Assembly: GCF_021155765.1 (NCBI RefSeq)
Contig: NC_060114.1
Span: 18,024,501-18,088,500, forward strand
Length of the DNA: 64,000 nt
Direction: 5' to 3'
DNA from: Diprion similis
Taxonomy: Eukaryota > Arthropoda > Insecta > Hymenoptera > Diprionidae
The translations under genes were made by a program, and so were the position numbers. Under the pieces are notes generated by a model that made no database searches, was not told where the DNA came from, and was given only the letters and a program-made list of their open reading frames with translations. Below are positions 25,256 through 38,800 of the stretch, in pieces; the stretch's first letter is position 1, and the number at the start of each line of letters is the position of its first letter.

Positions 25256-28200
25256 TAACAACGATTTATACAAATGTTTATATAGCAAATTTTCATCCCT
25301 GTCTATATTTCCTATATTACAAACACACATACAGACACATACACACATTCTCTCTCTTTCTCTCTCTCTTTCTTTCTCAGATTCACTTTCGTAAAACAAG
25401 CCGAAGTTGAAAAGAGCAAAAAGAAAAAAAAAAAGAAAAAAAAAACAACAACACATAAAATTAACAAATAAAAAGTAAATTATAATGATAATAATAACAA
25501 TAATAACAATTAGTTATATAAATAATCAAGTAACAATAATAATATTAATAATAATGATAAGGAACATTTGTTCTTTGTATTTGTTATAGGCAAACTATGT
25601 ATTATAATATTAATAACAACCCTGCATTGATATGATTGGTTGGTTCGTAGGTTTATCGTTGCAATCAATATTAATGATTGAAAAGTAGCAGTAATAGTTA
25701 CAATAACAACAGCAACAACAACAACAATAACACCATCACCAGCATTTTTAATAATCTATCAAATATTAGCATAAGTTTAATACGTGTTTTTTAATTTATG
25801 GACTCTTTTTTAAATTGGATTAAATAACAACAACAACAACAACAATAACAATAACAATTTAATACACATTGCTGACACGACAATTGCGTGTACAGATGTA
25901 GCTGCATATGAATAACAAGAAAGAAAAAAAACATATGTCATCGAGAAAAGTTTTTAACATGACGAAGTATAAGAAAAGGGGAGGAGAAAACAGAAAAACG
26001 AGAAAATATAAACAAATAACAACACAACACAACACCCACCTACCTGTTACCGTAATATTCTATGCATACATACATATATATATATAGAAATATAATATTG
26101 AATCTTCATGTAATTAAGAAATGAATAATGATAATAGTAATAATAATAATAGTTCTGTTGTTGTTGTTGTTGTTGTTGTTATGCGTGTATACTTACTCAG
26201 GTAATAATAGAGATACGTCTGTACGTAGTAAATTTTGCTAGCGTTTAGGTAACAACTAATATATTTAAATTCTTTTTTCCTTTTTCTCTCATCATTGCAT
26301 CATCTCGGTAAAGAGAGACTGAGTCCATTTTCAATCACTAACTATACACGTTATAGTTTATTATTACCGACATTACTAAGACTCTGTTTCAGGGGTTAAC
26401 CGCATACAAATTTAAATAAAATGTCGTTTAACTACGTATTTGTTTTTTGTTTTTGTTTTTTTTTCTTTCTTTCTTTCTTTCTCGCGAATCTTCTTATCAT
26501 TTGTCAATCTAATATAATAATTATGGGATCATATCAGTGACACTTTACTGCTACTGTTGTTATTACTGTTGTTGTTGTTGTTGTTGTTGTTATCATGATA
26601 ATTATTATTATTGTTATTATCACTTCTGCTGTACAAAATTACGAATCATTATCAACTTCTCTTATTACTATCATATGCAAATATATTTCTCATATTAATC
26701 ACATTATTTGATTAACAGAACGGAAGACAAGAGTGTAAAAATAAACGTCATTCAAACAGCCTGTGCAATCGACAAAAAAAAAAAAACAAAAAAAAAAAAA
26801 CGAAGAAAAAAAAACAAAACAAAATTAAAACACAACATACAAAAGAAAAAAAAACAACGATATTTTTAATTTGTAATCTACTATTAACGCAGCAATTATC
26901 AACTGCCGCCTAAAAGGTGAAAGAAACATTTCTTCTATCAAAGATTCTTACATAGGCTGGAACTGGAATTAGTTGGGAACTGTTTTCAATCACCTTTTGC
27001 CCTAATATTTGTTGCTTTTTCATTTCATTGCTTCTTTCTAGTTTACTTCCTCTCTTCTATCATAGTTTTGACGACCGTCCCTATCTTGATAATCAATATC
27101 ATACATATACGTGGTACATGATACATGTACATATTTTCTATCTATTAAATTTCAATAATTTAAAACTCCATCGATCATGATTATAGATTATAATTATTAT
27201 TTTTTGTCCTCTTAAACACACTATTATGTATACATAATACATTATCGTCGAAGGGGGTCGGGAAGGAGAATAAATTAAGGTGTATACAAAAATTGCCAAC
27301 TGCAAATGGCACGTTTGATTTCGCGAAAAGATAAAGAAGAAGAAAAAAATAATAATACTAATAATAATAATACAAAACAAAAAAAATAGGTGTCTGTGTA
27401 AAATTTATTTATTTTTCTTAATTGAATGTAACAGCAAAGATTTTTTATTATTATATATATAATATCTCTTAGAAAAATTATACATTGTTATTAAACCTCA
27501 GTTACTATGTATATAATATATATATTACATAGTAACATACATTCAATAGTTTTTGTCGCCGTCTGACAATGCCTTTATATCCTATAGATTATTATTATTA
27601 TTATAGTTAGTTTATTACGTGCACCTATGCCGTGTCACGGTTGTAGATAAAAACATTTACACAGTATAAATAAGAATAATAACAACAATAACAATAGTAA
27701 CACAAAGAAAAAAATAACGTAACTATAAGTTATTGTTGGAAACAGATTTCCTTGATGGTAAACTCATTTTCATACTTATTTACATGTATTGTATTATAAA
27801 TATCACTTACAAGAACCGCCACTACTGCTACTTAACTTTAATATCGAGAAAAATGATGTAAAACTGCCTAAGAATACTTTCACTAAAAATATTAGGAGTT
27901 CTGCATTCATCGATTATTGTTTTAGCATTTGTGGCAGGCTGACTGCTGGGAAGTGTGACAGCATTATTATTTTTTTTTTTTTTCTCTCCATTAACGTTTA
28001 TCAATGCGCCGTTTTCGAATTGTCGCTAGGCTAGCCGGCCAGATACACAATTGTAAATATTAATGTCTGGAATTCGGCAAAATCCTTCAACAAAATAAAA
28101 CAGTAATAGTAAATTATACTTATAACGATTAATGAATGAATGAATGAACGAATGAATGAATTCGTCGAAGTTAGGATTGACGATTAGAGATTTAAAGGGG

Positions 28201-29409
28201 ATTTAAAAAAAAAAAGCAAAAAAATAAAAAACCGATAAAAGAAATAAAAACGGAAAAAACTTGAGGTACGGAGGTACAGATTAAGGATTAAGGATTAAGG
28301 ATTAATTATTGTCAAACTTTAAACTCCGGTATTGTCCGATAATATTGAAATGATAATGTTGTATAAATACGTTAGAATACTGGATACTAAATAATTGAAA
28401 TAGAAAATCGTATAAATTATAAAATTAGATTTATTATAACAATGTTATGCAATGGACGTTTATTCCGTTTCAATTACCTAATTCGTCTGTATACTTTTAT
28501 ATTATTTAACAATTATATTGTCTATAATAGGAGGATTGCGCCAGACTACAATAATAGTAATAAGAACAACAGCGATCGCATTTCAAGTTGATAATATCGA
28601 TTAGCCCTTGTTCATATTTCTTTTTCGAATGTTGACGATTTGAAATCTTGTGGGTGAAGGCAATTTTATTCATTATTTTTGCTTCATTCTATCAACTTAC
28701 TGTGGATAACTTATATTTTTGATCGATACAGTCTTACTCGACTGTACTAAAACTAAACACGGTAAAAGATATCGAGTTGTGCGATAATTCGCGTCACACT
28801 TTAGATTCCTCTTAGTCCTAGTGTTTCAGCTTCAGCTAAGCAATTTTTTCAGCTTTCAAGATTACAACAAAATCTGTTTATAATTTTCTTTTTGTTCAAA
28901 TTTATAATCTTTTTTCTCCTCACGTTTCAATTGCCATTTCAAACTATTTTTCAATTTTTCAAACGTCAATCATAATTACGCCATCGATTCAAAGATAACT
29001 AATGATGTCATTGTGGGTACGATAAACTGTCTTGCGTTAACAAAAACAAACGAAAAAGAAAACCGAACATAAGAGACGTTTTATACATGCAAAATGAGCA
29101 GAGGTTCAAAGAAGAAACTATTCACTGTTAATAGTTCTTTCCATAAATAGTTATTATAGTACATGAGATTACTTTTTTTAGAAAATAAATTATCAATTCT
29201 CCTGATATGAACCTATATATGTATAATATATACATAAATATGTAAACGTTTTCTTTTCGCAATCCTTACTACGTAACGTATACAGAAGCTGGTAGTTTAA
29301 AACGATAATGGGTACACTCCGTAAGGAATATAATCATTCGTCAAGGCAATGTTTTCCAGGCGATGATCATCATTATTGTAATACTTATATTTTCAGAAGA
29401 TCATTGTCG

Positions 29410-29441
<32 letters not shown>

Positions 29442-30381
29442 TTGTTTCTTGTAAATAGATTCCCACGATTCCTCCCCTTTTACTTGTCTACACAAATACA
29501 TACACAGATCGATAAATACAAATATTATTAATTATATTACTCATGAATATTGAATACTATCGCCGCTTAGTATAACTTAGTAAAAGTATAACGAGAAAAA
29601 AAAAATGATTAATCAATTAAAATAATGATACCGAACTGTAAATAAAATTATTTTGTATGCCAAAATATACCAAATGAATATGACTATCACTTCACATGCA
29701 CGTATGTATATATATACACACACACACACACACATACACACGCACACACATGGATGTGTGTATGTACACACGTATAATACATTATATGTATAATACATGT
29801 ATTATATGGGATGGTTAAGCCCTTTTCTCAAATGCTACTCTAGAGCTTCTCGCACTATCATCATAGGTATCGTATCATAATATATGATAAAGGAAATATC
29901 GTTTGATAGAGATAAAATGTGAAAATTTATAATTCATTATTCACTTTGCGTGATTATAGCTGCTTTTTTTAGTAAAAGATAAAATTTGACAAACGAACTG
30001 TTTTAATAATTCGTTTTTTACTCACCTCTTTGATTTTTTTTCCCTTTTCTCTCATTATCCTTTCGAGGTGTGAGGAAGTGACTGTTTATCTAAGTTTTCT
30101 TCGATTTCAAGACCTAATTTCCTGTCTATAACTAAGATATGAAAATCTGTATGAAAAATTACCAAAAGATCACATCTATTATAATAATTGTGGAAATTAT
30201 GGATTTCAAATCAAAGAACTATTTCGTTTTCGTAGATATGTAATTATTTTGAAAAGGGAATTTACTAAATCTTGGAGGTGAGGATCAGTGGTTGTATAAG
30301 TAGAAGACGAACACCCCATATCTATCCTTGAATAAATGCATTGATACATTCTTTAAAATTATTACCATTTATACCTTGGGG

Positions 30382-30421
<40 letters not shown>

Positions 30422-30971
30422 CATGGTGGATGGACAGAATCTTTTTTGCAGATATCCATTTCTTTCAGACTGAAAAAACTGTAAAAGAGTTAGATGTTTA
30501 AACGATTGTATCCGAATACAATTATGTGACGCTTTAAATAACTATTATTTTTTATGTTTTTTTTTTAAGTTCAATTTTATTTCAACTTTTTCATTTGATT
30601 TAGATTTGCTTTGTCACCGTGTGAGTATGTTAAACATGTAACGTACAATGTACAATCATCAATGTAAATTATTAATTATTATGACATGCTGTTGAGAAAT
30701 AAAGTAAAAACTGAAAAAAGACAAACAACTGGAACATACAGTTTAGTAATGTGCGATTTTAGTCGACTGCTTGTATTAATCAGAGACCTGTAAGTCCGCA
30801 CAAAATCTACATTCGAAGATGCTTTTCATCAGTCAAAATTTAGAGTAAATATTTATATTCTGGGCATATCTTATAGCTCACTTTTTTTTTACAAAAAATC
30901 ATTCGAAAACATTTTGAACGATGTGAGCGCCTCGAGTGTAGTCTGCGCATCTCGTTGCGGACAACGGGAAA

Positions 30972-30979
30972 TGACGTCA
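30972..30979. promoter_or_regulatory. Palindromic CRE in putative Aha1 promoter (copy two)
   Basis: TGACGTCA at the position equivalent to 20414. This copy is 1.5 kb upstream of the ATG of the intact Aha1 gene and is the better candidate for its functional promoter. Confidence 0.45.
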
Positions 30980-32487
30980 TCGCGCTTTAGATAGCTTGCC
31001 TGATTTAAATAAGTCGAACAATTTTACTTTCATCTGTTTCTAGCTGTTTTAGCAGGTGAGACTGGTGGAGTTTAAAGTAATTAATTTGGAGAAAAAATTC
31101 TGCATTGAAATATTCTTGAAACGATTGGAACTAAAAATGAAGTACTTAAAAGTTTTTTTCAAAATATTTGCAAGTCAAAGGTGACTACGAAGAATTTTGA
31201 AAGAATAAATTGACCTTCCTAGACGTGCGGCTGTCGTCTACAAAATATTTGATATATTCGGGTAAATATAAACGCCACACGTGCGTATATTTAATTGAGA
31301 TTGATTTTACCTGAAATAGATTAATTTGTTCTATGTATGTAGTACGTATATTTGTTGTGAGGAATGTCTCAACCATTGAATTTCGCAGTGACGATGGTAT
31401 ATTACCAACATTTTGCACGTGGTAGTTGTTCGTTATAAAGAACTTCTTTTGCCGGGGTGCTCAATTACTTGGTTGGTAACACTTGAAACTTTTGATGTGC
31501 TTATAGAGTCGCGTTGTATACCTCGAAAACACGGTGAGCCAAAACTCCTATACCGCTCAAGCGATCAGGATGAAATTTGGGCAATTAATGTCTTAATTTG
31601 TCAGAAAGTGGAGCGACTTTTAACTTTTCGAAAATTTTCTGAGGAAATTTAAAGATCAGTAATGGATGCGTGTAATGTCGGTAAAAAATTACCGGCGTGA
31701 GTGCAAGGTCGGTAAATCAGCTGCCATTTCGTCAATTTACCATCAAATCTTATGAGCTGGGCTCAAAGTGTGTGTTTCATCAGCGCCGAGTGGCATACCG
31801 AATAGTTTGATTCTTTTAGTGGTACTGCGGAAATTTTCCCGATTTCGGTAAGTGATAACTGATCTGTAAATTTGTACAACGCGATTTTGTAAGCACTTTT
31901 GGACGGGGCGAACTGTTGGGAAAAATAAACTAGAGCCAGCAGCCTTCATACATCTTCTACATACTCTATGCTTGAAATTTCGAGAAAGAACACGAGACAG
32001 CGTTAAACACCACACAGCTACACACACTGTGATGAAAATCTGGAAAGGAGGTATGATCTAGGTTGTTCCAGAAACCACGGAGCTCTGTTTCTAGGAGTCC
32101 GAGACGATTCGCACTGGACTTGAACGTCAAGAGGGTTATAAAATAATTTCTTGTCAATCAATAGGCACATTTTTGAACAAACAAACATTCGTAGGACCTG
32201 ATATTCATTGGTCTAATTTTGCCTGGTATGTATGTAAATTGAATTTTCGAATTTTGCAACTAATCGTAATTAAAACTTTACGCTCCTAACATTGCACATT
32301 TTTGAAGTGACATAATTCAATGCCCACTTCGCAATAACTTATCTCAAATGATTAAATATTTTATTATACAATATCTTATAAGGATCCTTCTTGTAGAAGC
32401 TTAGAGACGTGGTAAACTGTTACCAAGAAAGTAACACTGGTGGAAATCTCAAATCTTAACCCAGTTTCTCTACAGATTGAATCGACC

Positions 32488-34717
32488 ATGGCCAAGTGGG
32501 GCGAAGGAGACCCTCGGTGGATTGTCGAAGAGAGACCGGATGCAACGAATGTCAACAATTGGCACTGGTATTGACACTTGATCCTGCCTTTTGTATATTT
32601 TCTAGTTTACGGAATAGTGAAATTTGAAGTCATGAAATCTACAGAAGTTTAAATTAATTGACAGTACTGTGGTTCACGATAGCATAGCTTTGATTATTTT
32701 CTTCTTTCAGGACTGAAAAAAATGCCTGTCAATGGTCGCAGGATAAGTTAAAGGAATTATTCGTCAACTTAGTTATTCAAGGAGATAATGGTAAGCAATT
32801 ATCTGTAATTAAAGTGGTTCAGCTCCTTGATTCATTTGCAATCATGCGCTCATTATACCCCTTATACTTTTGCAGTGAAATGCAAGGTGACGGAGTTTGA
32901 AAAATGTGAAGGAGAAGCTGTTGCCAACAATAGGAAAGGGAAATTGATTTTTTTTTATGAATGGAATTTAGTACTTAAATGGGTACTTGAAGACAGTGGA
33001 GAAGAAGCGATTGCAGGGAAGATAAATATACCAAATCTGTCTGAAGAAAATGATGTCTCAGAAGTCGACGTATGTTTTTTCGAAAATATATAACAAATGG
33101 TGCTAGAGAGTTTATTCTGATATGGTTATTATTGAATCCCATAGATTCAAATAGCAGATTGTTAATTAACTTCTACTAAAACTCATGAAATTCAGTATTC
33201 TTGATCTAAGAGTGTGATACTTGACTCGGAGATGACCCAAACAGGATTATCTTTTAAGTAATATATTTTTTTTCGGTTTCAGATTGAAATCACCCTGAAA
33301 GATAGCACAGACAAAGGAGAAGCGGTAAAACATTTTCTACATACCAAAGGAAAGGATACAATTAGGGAAAAATTAGTTCAATATGTATCATCGCTGAAAG
33401 AAGGTAAGAATTTTGAAAAATGGTAAATTTTCTTTCATTTTTTCAATGACTATAACTAATCCTGAGACTCCGAGCTTTTACTTTCAGCCGAAGTAACGAT
33501 TCTTCTACATTTTCTGTTCAATTGTTCAATCCATACTATTTTCTCGCTCTTATTTCCGCCAGATGTTGCCATTACGATTATTGGAAAACTCCAATATTAT
33601 ATTTCATTACCGGGCTTTTTTTTGCAGAGTTCAGCAAAGGCATGATATTGCCGAAAAAAGAAAGCATGAAGGAGAAAATATCCAACATGACGTCTGCGTT
33701 CGATGCTAAGGTAAGATTTACTTCTTGTATACCTCAACTTTGTATTCACATTTGAGACGAGTTGGTTGTTATTATAAATAAAGCCGAAAGCATATAGTGG
33801 CGCTATTCTTTTACAGTATAAAATCGCAAATCAAAACCATACGAACATTTTTCGGATACCATAATCGTCTGGTAATACACGTAATTGGTGAGGCTTCATC
33901 ATTAATCCATTTTTATGAATGACTACATTTACAGATGCATATGAATACTGTCGTCGAATCGAATAGTCAAAAACTTGGTTGTAAAATCACAACAACAACC
34001 GTGAAGCAGCAACAAAAATTCCAGTGTCGAGCAGAGGAGTTTTACAACATGTTCACGTCTACTGAGGTACAACAATACGTTTCAATAGCTAACTATTTCA
34101 GCCAATTAATCAAATGACCGAATTCGATATAATGTTTGGTCATAATTTAAGATCAAACATTTCGTAAGCACACCGCATACCTTATCGATTATTTTTCTTT
34201 TTATTATTACCTCACTTTGACTACTTTTTGACTTGTGTAGATGGTTCAAGCTTTCACCAAAGGCCCGGTGAAACTGGATGCGAAAAAGAATGGAAAATTT
34301 GAATTGTTTGGGGGAAATATACATGGAGAATTTGTTGAATTATCGCCGTCTAAGATAATTCAAAGCTGGCGATGCAAGCAGTGGCCTGCTGAGCACTATA
34401 GCAAAGTGACACTTGAAATAAACGAGAAAAATGACCATACCGAAGTCAAATTAACTCAAACTGGCGTACCATCAAAGTAAGTTCCCCCGATATCCCTCAT
34501 TTGTATATGTTCATTGTTCTTCTGGATTGTTTACTATACTATTTTTCATTAGCTGGTTAAACCTTATTCAATTGACCGTATTTCAGATTAATGGTTTCAT
34601 ATTTTTATTTATCAGTTTGCGTTCGTTTTCAGTGAAGCAGACACTACGAAGGAGAATTGGGAAAGGTACTACTGGGATGCTATCAAGAGGACGTTCGGAT
34701 TTGGTTACTTTATGTGA
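32488..34717 (+). CDS. Ahsa1: Aha1, activator of Hsp90 ATPase (complete gene)
   Basis: Co-chaperone that binds Hsp90 in the cytosol and stimulates its ATPase cycle. Eight coding exons: 32488-32567, 32711-32790, 32876-33069, 33283-33403, 33628-33710, 33935-34066, 34241-34476 and 34633-34717. All have GT-AG borders and matching phases, for 336 residues, close to the 338 of the human protein. The start MAKWGEGDPRWIVEERPDAT matches the family start. The conserved NxNNWHW motif lies at about residues 22-28. The Aha1_N domain covers about 1-160 (RKGKLIFFYEW, INIPNLSEEN). The C-terminal AHSA1/START-like domain follows a linker, with EEFYNMFTSTEMVQAF and GGNIHGEFVELSPSKI, ending FGFGYFM then TGA at 34715-34717. 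The first four exons lie in the second copy of the tandem duplication; exons 5-8 are single-copy. Confidence 0.96.
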
Positions 34718-35831
34718 TTCGTAGTCGCATGAACTTTATTTTGTGACTCATAATATTTATTTCCATCAGTGGATCAAACGCGATACAATTAAGCATATAA
34801 ATTCCATAAGCCTGTCAGTACTTCGATTTATTTCGTATGAATTTAAACCGCTCTCACCCGAGGGCTCAGCATTGTAAGTTATAATCTACAATAATATTTC
34901 GGCATCAAGCATATTTTTAATAACGTAGCTTTACATCTCTTTGTTATGTGATTATTATACATGACTTGAATAATAGAAACAGAAAGAGCGTCGTAGGAAA
35001 ACTTTTCAACCTGGAAAATCGTATGCATATTAGATAAACTGAATTCCTTTACAGATTAATTTGTATTATTTGCTAACGCCCATTATTGAAGATTTTTTAT
35101 TCATTCACAAAGAAGTTTATCATCAGGAATGTCCTCGAGCTGATTTAAGGTTTGGAAACTGGCAGCATCATCAGACCAACCATGCGGGCAGACAAGATAA
35201 TTGAGTGGTTCATACGACTGAGGCAGTTTTCTGACTAAATTTCATGTTCTTAATCTCAGTAATTATGGACCTGCCGTTCGTCGTTCCTAATCAATTCATA
35301 AAATTTTGACTCGATAGGGTTCAAATAATTTGATTCTGGCATTTTTCAAAATTCGTCAAACTTCGCGAACAAAATGCGTACCAGTTGTTAGCTTTTAGTT
35401 CTTGCTGTTTATGAGGCAGAGAGTAGTTCAACGTACAATCGATTCATAGGAGCCTTTGATCTACTGATTGCGTCCTCGAAAATACTAAAGCGACACGTAT
35501 AGACCATCATGAGACCAGTAGCTAAGAAAATGTGGCGAAAATGTTTCGTTATTCACATGTCACTTTCGACTCGTCTTCTGACGGAAAATCACATCAAAAC
35601 AGGGTAACAAAAAATGAATTCTATCAGTCCAAGTTTACAATTTTACGACTGAAAAAATCCAAATCAGCATTACTGTTTCTTTTTAGTATTTGAAGCGATA
35701 AATTTCTCCTTCGATAATCGATTTAAGGTCGCTCTCGATGAATTACCTCACAGACCGTGCCTCAATATAATATGGTGTATCAAATGCAAATCAACTAATT
35801 CTATCAGTACTCGTAATTGGCCACATTTCGA
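34718..35831. other. Aha1 3' flank with a decayed satellite monomer
   Basis: No coding gene seen. The first half is AT-rich 3' flanking DNA. From about 35600 to 35831, fragments resemble the adjoining 314-bp satellite, for example GTATCAAATGCAAATCAACT beside the monomer's GCATCAAATAATCAATCC, and ACTGAAAAAATTCC just before the array. They are too diverged to align fully by eye. Confidence 0.5.
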
Positions 35832-38800
35832 CTGAAAAAATTCCAAAGGGGTTAGCCTTCCTTTTCGGCGATTTTCAGAGCTCGGAAACTTTTGGTCTTA
35901 GAATGGTTTTGCAGGACACTTTTTCGACTAATTGGACCCTCAGGAACACGAAAAAGACATCGAAAAGAGCGTGGGACCAACAGCAGAGAAATCACAAGGA
36001 AAATCTTTCGATTTTCGGCTGTAACTCTTCAGATGTTGCTCGCAGCGTATTCGGACCACGCGCAATCGATTCCTCTCGAAAAATTACGTCGATATAGGGC
36101 ATCAAATAATCAATCCAACCATACTGAAAAAACCGCCAATTTTAACCGAGAAAAATCCAAAGGGGTTAGCCTTCCTTTTCTGCGATTTTCAGAGCTCGGA
36201 AACTTTTGGTCTTAGAATGGTTTTGCAGGACCCTTTTTCGACTAATTGGACCCTCAGAAACACGAAAAAGACATCGAAAAGAGCGTGGGACCAACAGCAG
36301 AGAAATCACGAGGAAAATCATTCGATTTTCGGCCGTAACTCTTCAGATGTTGCTCGCAGCGTATTCGGACTACGCGCAATCGATTCCTCTCGAAAAATTA
36401 CGTCGATATAGGGCATCAAATAATCAATCCAACCATACTGAGAAAACCGCCAATTTTGACCGAGAAAAATCCAAAGGGGTTAGCCTTCCTTTTTTGCGAT
36501 TTTCAGAGCTCGGAAACTTTTGGTCTTAGAATGGTTTTGCAGGACCCTTTTCCGACTAATTGGACCCTCAGGAACACGAAAAAGACATCGAAAAGAGCGT
36601 GGGACCAACAGCAGAGAAATCACGAGGAAAATCTTTCGATTTTCGGCCGTAACTCTTCAGATGTTGCTCGCAGCGTATTCGGACTACGCGCAATCGATTC
36701 CTCTCGAAAAATTACGTCGATATAGGGCATCAAATAATCAATCCCACTATACCTCGAAAACCGCCAATTTTGACCGAGAAAAATCCAAAGGGGTTAGCCT
36801 TCCTTTTTTGCGATTTTCAGAGCTCGGAAACTTTTGGTCTTAGAATGGTTTTGCAGGACCCTTTTCCGACTAATTGGACCCTCAGGAACACGAAAAAGAC
36901 ATCGAAAAGAGCGTGGGACCAACAGCAGAGAAATCACGAGGAAAATCTTTCGATTTTCGGCCGTAACTCTTCAGATGTTGCTCGCAGCGTATTCGGACTA
37001 CGCGCAATCGATTCCTCTCGAAAAATTACGTCGATATAGGGCATCAAATAATCAATCCCACTATACCTCGAAAACCGCCAATTTTGACCGAGAAAAATCC
37101 GAAGGGGTTAGCCTTCCTTTTTTGCGATTTTCAGAGCTCGGAAACTTTTGGTCTTAGAATGGTTTTGCAGGACCCTTTTCCGACTAATTGGACCCTCAGG
37201 AACACGAAAAAGACATCGAAAAGAGCGTGGGACCAACAGCAGAGAAATCACGAGGAAAATCTTTCGATTTTCGGCCGTAACTCTTCAGATGTTGCTCGCA
37301 GCGTATTCGGACTACGCGCAATCGATTCCTCTCGAAAAATTACGTCGATATAGGGCATCAAATAATCAATCCAAACATACTGAAAAAACCGCCAATTTCG
37401 CCCGAGAAAAATCCAAAGGGGTTAGCCTTCCTTTTTTGCGATTTTCAGAGCTCGAAAACTTTTGGTCTTAGAATGGTTTTGCAGGACCCTTTTTCGACTA
37501 ATTGGACCCTCAGGAACACGAAAAAGACATCGAAAAGAGCGTGTGACCAACAGCAGAGAAATCACGAGGAAAATCTTTCGATTTTCAGCCGTAACTCTTT
37601 AGATGTTGCTCGCAGCGTATTCGGACTACGCGCAATCGATTCCTCTCGAAAAATTACGTCGATATAGGGCATCAAATAATCAATCCAAACATACTGAAAA
37701 AACCGCCAATTTCGCCCGAGAAAAATCCAAAGGGGTTAGCCTTCCTTTTTTGCGATTTTCAGAGCTCGAAAACTTTTGGTCTTAGAATGGTTTTGCAGGA
37801 CCCTTTTCCGACTAATTGGACCCTCAGGAACACGAAAAAGACATCGAAAAGAGCGTGGGACCAACAGCAGAGAAATCACGAGGAAAATCTTTCGATTTTC
37901 GGCCGTAACTCTTCAGATGTTGCTCGCAGCGTATTCGGACTACGCGCAATCGATTCCTCTCGAAAAATTACGTCGATATAGGGCATCAAATAATCAATCC
38001 AAACATACTGAAAAAACCGCCAATTTTGACCGAGAAAAATCCAAAGGGGTTAGCCTTCCTTTTTTGCGATTTTCAGAGCTCGGAAACTTTTGGTCTTAGA
38101 ATGGTTTTGCAGGACCCTTTTCCGACTGATTGGACCCTCGGGAACACGAAAAAGACATCGAAGAGAGCGTGGGACCAACAGCAGAGAAATCACGAGGAAA
38201 ATCTTTCGATTTTCGGCCGTAACTCTTTAGATGTTGCTCGCAGCGTATTCGGACTACGCGCAATCGATTCCTCTCGAAAAATTACGTCGATATAGGGCAT
38301 CAAATAATCAATCCAAACATACTGAAAAAACCGCCAATTTTGACCGAGAAAAATCCAAAGGGGTTAGCCTTCCTTTTTTGCGATTTTCAGAGCTCGGAAA
38401 CTTTTGGTCTTAGAATGGTTTTGCAGGACCCTTTTCCGACTAATTGGACCCTCAGGAACACGAAAAAGACATCGAAAAGAGCGTGGGACCAACAGCAGAG
38501 AAATCACGAGGAAAATCTTTCGATTTTCGGCCGTAACTCTTCAGATGTTGCTCGCAGCGTATTCGGACTACGCGCAATCGATTCCTCTCGAAAAATTACG
38601 TCGATATAGGGCATCAAATAATCAATCCAAACATACTGAAAAAACCGCCAATTTTGCCCGAGAAAAATCCAAAGGGGTTAGCCTTCCTTTTTTGCGATTT
38701 TCAGAGCTCGAAAACTTTTGGTCTTAGAATGGTTTTGCAGGACCCTTTTTCGACTAATTGGACCCTCAGGAACACGAAAAAGACATCGAAAAGAGCGTGG

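Larger units (their letters stand above)
22860..33417. repeat. 10,558-bp direct tandem duplication, second copy
   Basis: Second copy of the unit starting at 12302. At its right end, after the Aha1 exon 4 donor, the sequence runs on as GAAAAATGG into the rest of the Aha1 intron, whereas copy one reads GAAT then ACCTTT. The second copy is therefore the one contiguous with the intact gene. Copy one is contiguous with Cyclin T on its left. Confidence 0.93.

Noticed and set aside
34106..34324. Minus-strand 72-codon frame overlapping Aha1 exon 7
   Set aside because: Shadow of the Aha1 coding exon and its intron, with no supporting features.
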